From: a virus
Virus record (IMG/VR): IMGVR_UViG_3300048837_000556
Coordinates: 1-25,120 of that record
DNA: 25,120 bases
Strand: one strand, 5' to 3'
The position numbers and the translations under genes were made by a program. Under the pieces are notes generated by a model, which had not been told where the DNA came from, made no database searches, and saw only the letters and a list, made by a program, of their open reading frames with translations. Every line of letters starts with the position of its first letter. Positions within the stretch are counted from its first letter, which is position 1. This document shows, in pieces, positions 8,216 to 15,071 of this stretch.

Positions 8216-9166
8216 ATGGATCAGTCCCTTCTTTCCAGCCCTGCTATCATGGGCATGTATTTTGCCCGTCTCGAGGCAAACCCGGGCATGTCCTGGATCG
8301 ATGCCGTGTCGAATATGTTTTCGAGCGACCAGGAATCGGAAACCTACAACTTCCTGGGCCAGGCGCCGGCCATGCGGGAATGGATCGGCGGCCGCCAGGC
8401 CAAGGGTTTCAATGGCCAGGGCGTGACCGTCATCAACAAGCGCTACGAGGCGACGATCGAGGTCCAGAAAAAGGACATGCGCCGCGACAAGACCAGCCAG
8501 CTTCGCGCGCGCATCGAGGATTTCGCCGATCGCGGGCTTACGCACTGGGCGTCTCTTACCTCGACGCTGTTGCTGAATGCGCCGTCTGCTCTTTGCTATG
8601 ATGGTCAGTATTTCTTTGATACCGACCACTCGGAAGGCCAGAGCGGCACCCAGAGCAATGATATCACGTGCGATATTTCCGAGGTGCCGGCTTCGGTGCA
8701 TGGCTCTATTACCGCGCCGTCCAAGGAGGAAATGCAGCACGCCATCCTGAAGGCGGTCATGGCCATCATCGGCTTCAAGGATGACAAGGGCGAGCCGATG
8801 AATGAAGGCGCGCGGTCCTTCATGGTGACCGTGCCGCTGGCGCTCTATCCCATTGCCCAGGCGGCCGTGCAGCCGCTGGTCAATGCGGCCCTGTCGCAGA
8901 ATGTCGATCCGAATTTGCTGGCGGATTTTAACATTCAGGTGGTGCCGGTGGTGCGCTTGACTTGGACCGACAGCTTTGCGGTGTTCCGCACCGACAGCCC
9001 GATCAAGGCGTTCATCCGCCAGACCGAGCAGGAGCAGGAGCTGAAGGTCAAGGCGGAAGGTTCCGATTTCGAATTCGACAATGACGCCTGGCAGTTCGGT
9101 ATCGATGCCTGGCGCGGTGTCGGCTACGGATACTGGCAGTATGCCTGCTACGTGACCATGGTCTGA
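8216..9166 (+). CDS. Major capsid protein, Mu gpT-like
   Basis: This 316-aa protein is the expected main shell protein of the head. The segments MREWIGGRQAKGFNGQGVTV and INKRYEATIEVQKKDMRRD near residues 60-95 match the N-terminal pattern of the Mu gpT-like head protein family (HK97 fold). The FFDTDHSEG segment near residue 140 is also typical. It lies in a gene block whose terminase, portal and protease are lambda-type, so the head is mosaic. A Shine-Dalgarno-like GAAAGGAT precedes the ATG. Hairpins flank the gene on both sides, which suits separate control of its high output. The DNA shows somewhat fewer rare codons than neighbouring genes, but this was judged only by eye. Confidence 0.88.
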   Translation: MDQSLLSSPAIMGMYFARLEANPGMSWIDAVSNMFSSDQESETYNFLGQAPAMREWIGGRQAKGFNGQGVTVINKRYEATIEVQKKDMRRDKTSQLRARIEDFADRGLTHWASLTSTLLLNAPSALCYDGQYFFDTDHSEGQSGTQSNDITCDISEVPASVHGSITAPSKEEMQHAILKAVMAIIGFKDDKGEPMNEGARSFMVTVPLALYPIAQAAVQPLVNAALSQNVDPNLLADFNIQVVPVVRLTWTDSFAVFRTDSPIKAFIRQTEQEQELKVKAEGSDFEFDNDAWQFGIDAWRGVGYGYWQYACYVTMV

Positions 9167-9190
9167 GGCCTGCAACTTCATCAATGATCG

Positions 9191-9227
9191 ACGCCGGAAG
9201 GGCACCGTGTTGGGTGCCCTTCGGCGT
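9191..9227 (+). terminator. Long hairpin after the major capsid gene
   Basis: The stem pairs ACGCCG (9191-9196) with CGGCGT (9222-9227) and AAGGGCACC (9198-9206) with GGTGCCCTT (9213-9221). One G is bulged and the loop has 6 bases. Only a short TTTC tract follows. It may be a partial terminator or an mRNA-stabilising 3' hairpin for the capsid message. The Shine-Dalgarno GGAG of the next gene begins a few bases downstream. Confidence 0.65.
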
Positions 9228-9244
9228 TTCTGGAGCACTGAAAC

Positions 9245-9559
9245 ATGGAAATGAAAAAGTTTTTGCTGGTGGCCGCCTTCACGGCCGGTGCCGGCACCTT
9301 GCTGGTCTTGTCGAAGGACCAGGCCAAGACGCGGGCGCATAATCTCGAGCTGGTCGAGAAGGGGCCCGATGGCCAGGCGCTCTATCGCGCGCTTCATCCT
9401 GTCATGTTCAAGGCGGGTGAGACCATCGGCTGCGATGCCACAGGCCTCAACCGGCGCGACCAGATCGCGCTGGGCCTCGAGGAGAGCCCTGAGCAGATCA
9501 GGGCCAAGGCCAGCGCCCGCAGCGCGCCGGCCAAGGGCGCCGAAGGCAAGAAGGGTTAG
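9245..9559 (+). CDS. Small head-associated protein of unknown function (FI-like position)
   Basis: This 104-aa protein follows the capsid gene, with GGAG nine bases before the ATG. The N-terminus KKFLLVAAFTAGAGTLLVLS looks hydrophobic but is probably a beta strand rather than a signal peptide. Related small phage proteins begin with a similar 'receive, then accept AGT-L-L' pattern followed by QAKTRAHNLELVEK. The C-terminus is lysine/alanine-rich and probably disordered. The position corresponds to lambda FI, which assists head maturation. I do not recognise a precise family, and the FI comparison is positional only. Confidence 0.6.
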   Translation: MEMKKFLLVAAFTAGAGTLLVLSKDQAKTRAHNLELVEKGPDGQALYRALHPVMFKAGETIGCDATGLNRRDQIALGLEESPEQIRAKASARSAPAKGAEGKKG

Positions 9560-9564
9560 CGGCC

Positions 9565-9891
9565 GTGGGGGTCGAGAGCGCTGCCGATCGCCGGGCTTTT
9601 CTGGCAACGGAGGGCTTCGGCACGGTGGCGCTCTATCAGCCTTCAAACGGGCTCGAGCGCGCGATCACCGGCATCTTCGATGATGCGCATCTCGTATCAT
9701 CGGGATCCGAGGCGGGCGTTGCCGGCACCGCGCCGGTGTTTACCTGCACGGCCGATGATCTCGCGCTGCTGTCGCTCGGCAAGGCCGTTTACGACGACCA
9801 GATGGTGATCGATGACGACATCTATCTGGTGAAGCAGATCCAGCCCGATGGCACCGGCATGGTGATGCTGTTGCTCGAGAAGCAGTCATGA
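9565..9891 (+). CDS. Head-tail connector, lambda FII-like
   Basis: This 108-aa protein starts at GTG 9565, with AAGGG upstream, five bases after the previous stop. The C-terminal half, with APVFTCTADDLALLSLGKAV and then QIQPDGTGMVMLLLEK, resembles the lambda FII/Phage_attach family. Those proteins complete the head and provide the surface to which tails join. The segment order, with a beta strand of 'VFTCTADD' type followed by a 'PDGTG' turn, supports this. It overlaps the next gene by ATGA. Assignment is from sequence pattern plus synteny with lambda. Confidence 0.75.
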   Translation: MGVESAADRRAFLATEGFGTVALYQPSNGLERAITGIFDDAHLVSSGSEAGVAGTAPVFTCTADDLALLSLGKAVYDDQMVIDDDIYLVKQIQPDGTGMVMLLLEKQS

Positions 9892-10340
9892 CCGCGCATC
9901 TCCGCACGCAAATCCGCCTCGCGGCCGTGGCGGCCGTCGCGGATCTGGCGACCACCGGCGCCAATGTCTTTGCCTCGCGGCGCTATCCGCTGGGCGAGGA
10001 CCAGATCCCGGCCTTGTGCGTCTATACGCTCGAGGAGGATTCCGATGTCATGAACATGGGATCGACGCGCCATCTGCAGCGCGAGCTGCGCCTGGTGGTC
10101 GAGGGTGTCGCAAAAAACAACGATGCGCTTGATGACGTCCTCGATGAAATCGCCACCGAGGTCGAGGTCGCCATGGCGGCAGACGCCAGCCTCGGCGGTC
10201 TGTGCAAGGACTCGGTTCTGGTGCGCACCCAGATCGCGCTGCAGCCCGAAAAGGAAGCGGAGGCCAAGACCGGCTCTGTCGTTCTCACCTATCGCGTCGT
10301 GTACCGCTCCAACAAAGCAAATCCAACATCAACCAACTAA
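9888..10340 (+). CDS. Tail terminator / minor tail protein U-like
   Basis: This 150-aa protein is encoded between the connector and tail tube genes, the place of lambda gpZ/gpU. It has an N-terminal helix (LRTQIRLAAVAAVADLATTG), a central strand around RYPLGEDQIPALCVYTLEED, and a C-terminal strand VVLTYRVVYRS. This matches the alpha/beta pattern of U-like tail terminators, which cap the tail tube and dock to the head. Only one gene is present where lambda has Z and U, so this may be the sole tail-completion protein here. The function is inferred from position and secondary structure. Confidence 0.68.
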   Translation: MTAHLRTQIRLAAVAAVADLATTGANVFASRRYPLGEDQIPALCVYTLEEDSDVMNMGSTRHLQRELRLVVEGVAKNNDALDDVLDEIATEVEVAMAADASLGGLCKDSVLVRTQIALQPEKEAEAKTGSVVLTYRVVYRSNKANPTSTN

Positions 10341-10358
10341 AGCGAAGGGATCACCATC

Positions 10359-10757
10359 ATGGGCACCCATTGGGGCAATGAAGGCCAGGTTAAACTCGGC
10401 GTCAACACCGTTGCCGAGGTCATCGAATTCGAGTTCACCGAGTCGGTCGAGCCGGTCGATGACAGCTCCATGGGCGATACGTCGCGCACGCATATCGTCG
10501 GCTCGGGCCTGAAGGAGTGGAGCGGCAGTTTGACGTGTCATTGGGATGAGTCTGACACCAATGGCCAGGCTACCTTGGTGACCGGCGCGTCTGTCACGCT
10601 GAACCTGTATCCAGAGGGGTCGACGTCTGGCGACACTTATTGGAGTGGCACGGCATCGATTGTCGAGCGCACCCAGACCACCAAGATGGAAGGCGAGACC
10701 ATCCGAGCGACTTTCACCTTTATGGGCAATGGCGCATTAATCAGGAGCACGGTGTAA
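10359..10757 (+). CDS. Major tail tube protein
   Basis: This 132-aa beta-rich protein is encoded immediately upstream of the tail chaperone, the usual tube position. A GAAGGGAT ribosome-binding sequence precedes the ATG. The pattern begins with a short exposed N-terminus (WGNEGQVKLGVNTVAEV), then EFEFTESVEPVDDSSMGDTS. It ends with a C-terminal TIRATFTFMGNGALI strand. This is typical of small phage tail tube proteins that stack as hexameric rings. Its length is near that of many siphovirus tube proteins lacking the extra Ig-like domain of lambda gpV. No additional C-terminal domain is present. Confidence 0.78.
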   Translation: MGTHWGNEGQVKLGVNTVAEVIEFEFTESVEPVDDSSMGDTSRTHIVGSGLKEWSGSLTCHWDESDTNGQATLVTGASVTLNLYPEGSTSGDTYWSGTASIVERTQTTKMEGETIRATFTFMGNGALIRSTV

Positions 10758-10759
10758 TC

Positions 10760-11116
10760 ATGATCGTTCTCGAGCGCGCCATCGCGCATTATCAGGCCCA
10801 GGGCACCGGCTCGATCGATGTTCCCGAATGGGGCGAGCCGGGCAAGCCCTTGCGGGTGTTCTTCAAGGTGCCGAACGGCTCGACCGTCGAGCAGCTGCTC
10901 GATCTCTCCAAGGGCCGCAACATCGAATACTCGGCGCGGCTGGTGGCAAAGTGCAGCCTCGATGAGTCGGGCGAGCGCATGTTCAAGGATGCCGATTACA
11001 AGGATCTGATGATCCGCGTGCATCCGAGCGTGGTCGGCTCCATTGCCAAGGCGATTGCCGACAATGCAAAGCTCGATATGTCGCACGCGGCACAGGCAGA
11101 AGCCGAGGGAAACTGA
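10760..11116 (+). CDS. Tail assembly chaperone (gpG-like), zero-frame product
   Basis: This 118-aa protein starts two bases after the tail tube stop. Its domain runs from MIVLERAIAHYQAQ through a strand-rich part (VFFKVPNGSTVEQLLDL) to a helical C-terminus. It occupies the lambda G position between tube and tape measure. Such chaperones coat the tape measure protein while the tail tube assembles. The last codons read GAG GGA AAC TGA and hold the slippery heptamer GGGAAAC in the correct phase for a -1 shift. The zero-frame protein is thus the major product, with a longer fusion expected as the minor one. Confidence 0.85.
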   Translation: MIVLERAIAHYQAQGTGSIDVPEWGEPGKPLRVFFKVPNGSTVEQLLDLSKGRNIEYSARLVAKCSLDESGERMFKDADYKDLMIRVHPSVVGSIAKAIADNAKLDMSHAAQAEAEGN

Positions 11117-11256
11117 AGGCCGATCCGCAGCGGCTGTTTCTGTTCCAGCTCGCGGATCGGCTTCATAAGACGGTTGAAGAGATCAACCAGCTGCCCTTTG
11201 CCGAGTTGCAGGGGTGGCTGGGATATCTGCGATGGCTTCATAACCAGAAGAGTTGA
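10760..11256 (+). CDS. Tail assembly chaperone G-T fusion made by -1 ribosomal frameshift
   Basis: Ribosomes that slip back one base at GGGAAAC (11107-11113) read on for 47 codons and stop at TGA 11254-11256. This gives a 165-aa G-T fusion; the join is after AAC at 11113, which is read twice at its last base. The extra segment reads LKADPQRLFLFQLADRLHKT followed by VEEINQLPFAELQGWLGYLR. That resembles lambda gpT-like tails, with a short helix and an ELxGWLxYLR-type end. A 10-bp perfect stem begins 5 bases after the slip site. The stop overlaps the tape measure start as ATGA, which supports the extension being a true gene part. The minor GT protein normally contacts the tape measure or tube subunits. 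Confidence 0.85.
11107..11164 (+). promoter_or_regulatory. -1 programmed frameshift signal
   Basis: The slippery heptamer G GGA AAC lies in the phase X XXY YYZ. It is followed by the zero-frame stop TGA at 11114-11116. An inverted repeat then pairs GCCGATCCGC (11119-11128) with GCGGATCGGC (11152-11161) around a 23-base loop. It can be extended by an A-U and a G-U pair to start at 11117. Weak pairing inside the loop is possible. Spacing and phase match a classical stimulatory hairpin. Confidence 0.85.
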
Positions 11257-13160
11257 TGATGGCTACAACCACCAGGCTTGGCGTCGATATCGTCGGCCGC
11301 GACAAGACCGGCGCGGCCTTCTCATCGGTGCAGCGCCAGATCCAGGGGCTCGGCCGTGCGGCCGGCGTCATGAAGGGCTTGTTCGCCGGCGCGGCCGCGG
11401 GGCTGGGCCTGGCGTCGCTCAACAATGCGTTGCAGTCCTCGATCACGCATATGGACGATCTCGGCAAGTCGGCGCAGAAGATCGGCATTCCGGTCGAGGA
11501 ATTGTCGAAGCTGGAGTATGCCGCGCGCCTGGCCGATGTGCCGCTGGCAGGCCTCGAGGGCAGCATCAAAAAGCTGTCAAAGGCCATGGGCGAGCTGGCG
11601 GGCGGCGGCGAGAATGATGCGGGCGAGGCCTTCAGGGCCCTGGGCATTCAAGTCACGGCCGCCAATGGCCAGTTGCGGCCGACCAGCGCCATCATGGCCG
11701 ATGTCGCGGAGAAATTCGCCGGCATGCAGGATGGCGCGGCCAAGACCGCGCTGGCCATGGCCTTGTTCGGCCGTGCCGGGGCCGACATGATCCCGTTGCT
11801 CAATGGTGGCCGCGAGGCCATTGCCGGAGCCGCGGCCGAGCTGGCGCAGTTCGGTGGCGTGGTGACGCCGGAAGCGGCGAAGCAAGCGGAAGAGTTCAAC
11901 GACAACCTGACGCGGCTGAAGGCGGCCGGCGAGGGCCTGGCGCAGCAGGTCGCGGTGCAGCTCTTGCCCTCGATGGTCGAGCTGACGAATGCCATGGTCG
12001 AGTTTGCCAAGGATGGCGATGTCGCCAAGAGCGTTGCCGATGGTATTGCCGGCACCTTCCGCTTCGCGGCCGAGGGCGCGATCTTCCTGTCGCAGGCGGT
12101 ATTCGAGGTCGGCACGCTCATCGGCATCCTGAATGAGAATTTCACCAAGGCCGATGGCCTGGCCGCCGGGCTCGATCGCTGGCGCGCCGGCTTTGCGGCG
12201 ATCGAGGCGGCGGCGTCCAAGGCCGAGCAGAAGATCTATGAATTGCGCGGCGTCGCCGATCCCACCGGATCCCTGGCCTCGATCGATGCCATGTTCGGCA
12301 CGGCCGGAGGCAAGACCGACCGCGAGCCGGTGAAGGCCAAGGCGGAAGCGCCTTTCATGCTGGCGAAGATCAAGACCGGGGCGGATGAGGCGGCCCAGGC
12401 GTTTGACAAGCTGAAGGCGGCCGGCCAGTCGGTCTGGGAGCAAACCCGCACGCCGCTCGAGGCCTATCAGCTCGAGATCCGCAATCTGAACGAAATGCTG
12501 GGCGCCGGCGTCATCGACCATGAAACCTATGGCCGGGCGGTGACCGCGCTGCAGGATAGTTTTGCCGAGGCCCAGCCCGCGGCCGAGGATTTCCGCCAGA
12601 CCATGGCGGATCTGGTCAGTTCCGGAATCAATCAGGTGTTCGAGGCCCTGGGCGGCCTGGCCGATGGCACCATGAAGGCGGGCGATGCCTTCGCCAGCTT
12701 CCGCGACAGCGCCGTCTCGGCGCTGAAGGACATCGCAAAGGAGCTGCTCAACTCGACCTTGATGAATTTCATCGGCGGGGCGGGCGGCGTGGCGCCGAGC
12801 CAGCAGGGCGGCGGCATCATGAGCCTGTTTGCCGGCTTCTTTGCCGGTGGCGGCCGCCTGGGCGCGGGCAAATGGGGGATTGCGGGCGAGAACGGTGCCG
12901 AGCCTGTCATGGGCCCGGCGCGCATCGTTTCCAACCGCGATATGATGGCGGGCCGCGGCGGCGGCGATGTCAAGATCCGGAATCAAATCATCAACATGAA
13001 CGGCTCCCAAGTCGAAACCCAGACCGAGCGCGGGGCCGATGGCGGGATCAACATCAAGACCATCGTGCGGGGCGAGGTGCTCGAAACCCTGGGCGGCCAG
13101 TCTGGCGCCAAGATGCTCGGCGGCCGTTATGGCGCCCGCGTGAAACCGAGGCGCTCATGA
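11256..13160 (+). CDS. Tape measure protein
   Basis: This 634-aa protein sets tail length and is ejected with the DNA. The start is ATG 11256, which overlaps the chaperone-fusion stop; the next codon is also ATG. The N-terminus LGVDIVGRDKTGAAFSSVQR is typical of phage tape measures. It is followed by an alanine/glycine-rich segment of 25-30 residues that could cross a membrane. Long helical stretches follow (about residues 60-230 and 300-470), including a MDDLGKSAQKIGIPVEELSK motif common to these proteins. The C-terminal part has a FFAGGGRLGAGKWGIAGENG motif. Lambda H is 853 aa, so this tail is predicted to be clearly shorter. No peptidase domain was seen. Confidence 0.9.
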   Translation: MMATTTRLGVDIVGRDKTGAAFSSVQRQIQGLGRAAGVMKGLFAGAAAGLGLASLNNALQSSITHMDDLGKSAQKIGIPVEELSKLEYAARLADVPLAGLEGSIKKLSKAMGELAGGGENDAGEAFRALGIQVTAANGQLRPTSAIMADVAEKFAGMQDGAAKTALAMALFGRAGADMIPLLNGGREAIAGAAAELAQFGGVVTPEAAKQAEEFNDNLTRLKAAGEGLAQQVAVQLLPSMVELTNAMVEFAKDGDVAKSVADGIAGTFRFAAEGAIFLSQAVFEVGTLIGILNENFTKADGLAAGLDRWRAGFAAIEAAASKAEQKIYELRGVADPTGSLASIDAMFGTAGGKTDREPVKAKAEAPFMLAKIKTGADEAAQAFDKLKAAGQSVWEQTRTPLEAYQLEIRNLNEMLGAGVIDHETYGRAVTALQDSFAEAQPAAEDFRQTMADLVSSGINQVFEALGGLADGTMKAGDAFASFRDSAVSALKDIAKELLNSTLMNFIGGAGGVAPSQQGGGIMSLFAGFFAGGGRLGAGKWGIAGENGAEPVMGPARIVSNRDMMAGRGGGDVKIRNQIINMNGSQVETQTERGADGGINIKTIVRGEVLETLGGQSGAKMLGGRYGARVKPRRS

Positions 13161-13516
13161 GCGATGTCGTTTGGCCGGTCTATCTGCCCACCGATCAGGC
13201 TTATGGATTTACCGAGACGCCTGTCGGTGTGTCATCCTGGGCGCCCGGTGACTGGCAGGAGCCGTTGCGCCGCAAACGCACATCGGGGTCTGCGGTGACC
13301 ACCAGCTATCCCTTTGTCATGAATAACCTGCAGATGAGCCTGTTTCGCACCTGGTGGGAGGTGGATCTGGCGCGCGGGGTGAACAACATCCTGTTCATGG
13401 ACCGCGCGCTGGGGGGCCAGGTGCGCCTGTCGCCACTGGCGCAGTATCAGGCCACCGCGACAACCTATAATGCCTGGAGTGTCATCATTCCGGTACGCCG
13501 GCAGCTGGTGTCCTGA
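13157..13516 (+). CDS. Tail-tip minor protein (gpM-like position)
   Basis: This 119-aa protein overlaps the tape measure stop and the next gene start by ATGA on both sides. It is rich in tryptophan and tyrosine (WPVYLPTDQAYGF, SLFRTWWEVDLARGVNNILF) and ends in a beta-strand pattern NAWSVIIPVRRQL. Its place between tape measure and NlpC/P60 gene corresponds to lambda M/L, which build the tail tip. No precise family could be named from the sequence. The tight coupling supports a required structural role. There are no cysteine clusters that would suggest an iron-sulfur L-type protein. Confidence 0.65.
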   Translation: MSDVVWPVYLPTDQAYGFTETPVGVSSWAPGDWQEPLRRKRTSGSAVTTSYPFVMNNLQMSLFRTWWEVDLARGVNNILFMDRALGGQVRLSPLAQYQATATTYNAWSVIIPVRRQLVS

Positions 13517-14661
13517 TGGCGCTGTCAATCTCGCAGGCAGGCTCGGCCGATAGCATCGTTTCCGGGCCGACGCTGGCCGTGACCACCGTGACCGCGGCCC
13601 TGGGCGATTGGCTGGTGGTGGCGGTGGCGGCCGATAATGCCGGCAGCGGCGGCGCCGCGGCGATCGCGTCTGTGACCGATTCCGCCGGCAATGTTTACGA
13701 CGAGATTGCGATTACCACCTATGATCCCGGTGCGGCGAATGCCGGCGTGTCGCTGGGGATATTCACCTGCGAGGTGACGGCCACGCTGGCGGCGGGATCC
13801 GTCACCGTCAATTTTTCGCCCGATGTCGGCTCGAAGGCGGCGATCATCTATCGGGTCGAGCCAGGCTCTGGCGATACCATCGCGTTCCGTTCATTCGGCA
13901 ACGGGGCGACGGGCAATGGCACGGATGCGTCGCTGGCGGCTTCCGCCATCGCCGCGGGCGAGACCATCTTCAGCTTCGCGGCCCATGAAACCGCAGGCGC
14001 CGTGACGGGTGATCCCGATGCCACCGAGGGGGCCTGGTCGGCGGTCTATTCCGATCTGGCCGATACCGGTGCGACGCTCACCTCGATGCGGGTCAGCGGC
14101 CAGTACAAGACCGTCGCCGCGGCCGGCGATCAGGTCTGTGACTGGTCGACGTCGATCGCCCGCGACTATGCCATCAACTGGCTTTGCCTCTATGCCATTC
14201 CGGGCCCATCGGCACTGGCCATCCGGGCGCTTCTGGGGCTCGAGCCCGACGAGGTGGTGATCGCGCTGCTCACCATCGAGCATGAGGCGATCGAGACCAT
14301 CCGCGTCTGCAATGATGACCGCGATCTGGTGTCCAATGGCCAGACCTTCCTGTCGTTTCCCTTCAACATCACGGTGCCGGGCGATTCGGACGAGCCCGGC
14401 GCCGGCCGTCTCGAGATCGCCAATCTCGACCTTTCGATTGTCGAGGCGATCGAGGCCATGGACGGGCCGTCTACCAGCACGGTGCAGATCATCCTGGCGT
14501 CGGATCCCGACAAGGTGGAGTTCGAATGGACCAATCTCACGCTGCGCTCTGTCTCTGGCGATGATGTCGTGGTGTTGGGGGTCATCGGCCATCCGCCCAT
14601 CGATGCGATGCCCTATCCGCCTGTCAGGGTCACCATGCGCGATTTTCCGGGGCTCTATTGA
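13516..14661 (+). CDS. Tail-tip protein: extra N-terminal beta domain plus DUF1833
   Basis: Residues about 245-381 match DUF1833-type tail-tip proteins, with LLTIEHEAIETIRVCNDDRD, then FPFNITVPGDSDEPGAGRLE, and the ending VRVTMRDFPGLY. Stand-alone members are around 150 residues. Here about 235 extra residues precede that domain. They are rich in Ala, Gly, Thr and Val with alternating strand patterns (LGDWLVVAVAAD, GSVTVNFSPDVGSKAAIIYR, INWLCLYAIPG), like an extracellular beta-sandwich. One open reading frame covers both parts, with ATGA overlaps at both ends, so the fusion appears real. The added domain might decorate the tip or touch the host surface; this is inference. Confidence 0.72.
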   Translation: MALSISQAGSADSIVSGPTLAVTTVTAALGDWLVVAVAADNAGSGGAAAIASVTDSAGNVYDEIAITTYDPGAANAGVSLGIFTCEVTATLAAGSVTVNFSPDVGSKAAIIYRVEPGSGDTIAFRSFGNGATGNGTDASLAASAIAAGETIFSFAAHETAGAVTGDPDATEGAWSAVYSDLADTGATLTSMRVSGQYKTVAAAGDQVCDWSTSIARDYAINWLCLYAIPGPSALAIRALLGLEPDEVVIALLTIEHEAIETIRVCNDDRDLVSNGQTFLSFPFNITVPGDSDEPGAGRLEIANLDLSIVEAIEAMDGPSTSTVQIILASDPDKVEFEWTNLTLRSVSGDDVVVLGVIGHPPIDAMPYPPVRVTMRDFPGLY

Positions 14662-14663
14662 CC

Positions 14664-15071
14664 ATGTGGGCAAATCTTTATCTGCAGCTGCCCTTCAAGC
14701 CCTTCGGCCGCGATCGGTCAGGCGTGGATTGCTGGGGCCTGGTGGCGCTGGTCTATGCCGAGCAGCTGGGCCTTGTGTTGCCGCAGTTCGATGGCGTCGA
14801 TCCATCCGACAACGCCACGATCGCGGATGTAGTCGGGCGCGAGCGCCTGTCCTGGCGGCCGGTGGCGCTCGAGGCCCGCGCGGCCTTCGATGTCGTGGTG
14901 ATGCGGGCGCGCATCATCCGCGACGGCCGGGCAATGACGCCCGAGATGCATCTGGGGATCGTGACGCCCGAGCGCCGGATCCTGCATATCCGCAAGGAGA
15001 CGGGTGTGACCTGTGTGCCGGTCGACCATCCATCGGTCGCGCGCCTCATTGCGGGGGTCTATCGCCGATGA
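14664..15071 (+). CDS. NlpC/P60 tail peptidase (gpK-like)
   Basis: This 135-aa cysteine peptidase lies just before the tip protein gene, like lambda gpK. The catalytic Cys23 is in GVDCWGLVALVY, the His96 in PEMHLGIV, and His108 in ILHIRK is the likely third residue. The family cuts peptidoglycan stem peptides and may help tail-tip assembly or local wall opening during DNA entry. The ATG at 14664 is chosen over the in-frame TTG at 14658, which lies inside the preceding stop region; both are possible. The N-terminal JAB-like domain of full lambda K is absent, so this is the peptidase half only. It overlaps the next gene by ATGA. Confidence 0.86.
   Translation: MWANLYLQLPFKPFGRDRSGVDCWGLVALVYAEQLGLVLPQFDGVDPSDNATIADVVGRERLSWRPVALEARAAFDVVVMRARIIRDGRAMTPEMHLGIVTPERRILHIRKETGVTCVPVDHPSVARLIAGVYRR

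Noticed and set aside
8114-9646. 510-codon minus-strand frame opposite the capsid gene
   Set aside because: It spans three recognised + strand genes and their hairpins; Arg/His/Leu-rich composition is typical of an antisense shadow.
11577-13010. 477-codon minus-strand frame opposite the tape measure
   Set aside because: It is antisense to a confident gene, with shadow-like composition and no start signal.
14282-15067. Upstream extension of the tip protein to give about 1150 residues
   Set aside because: It would read through the DUF1833 and NlpC/P60 genes in another frame; the ATG at 15068 is coupled to the peptidase stop.
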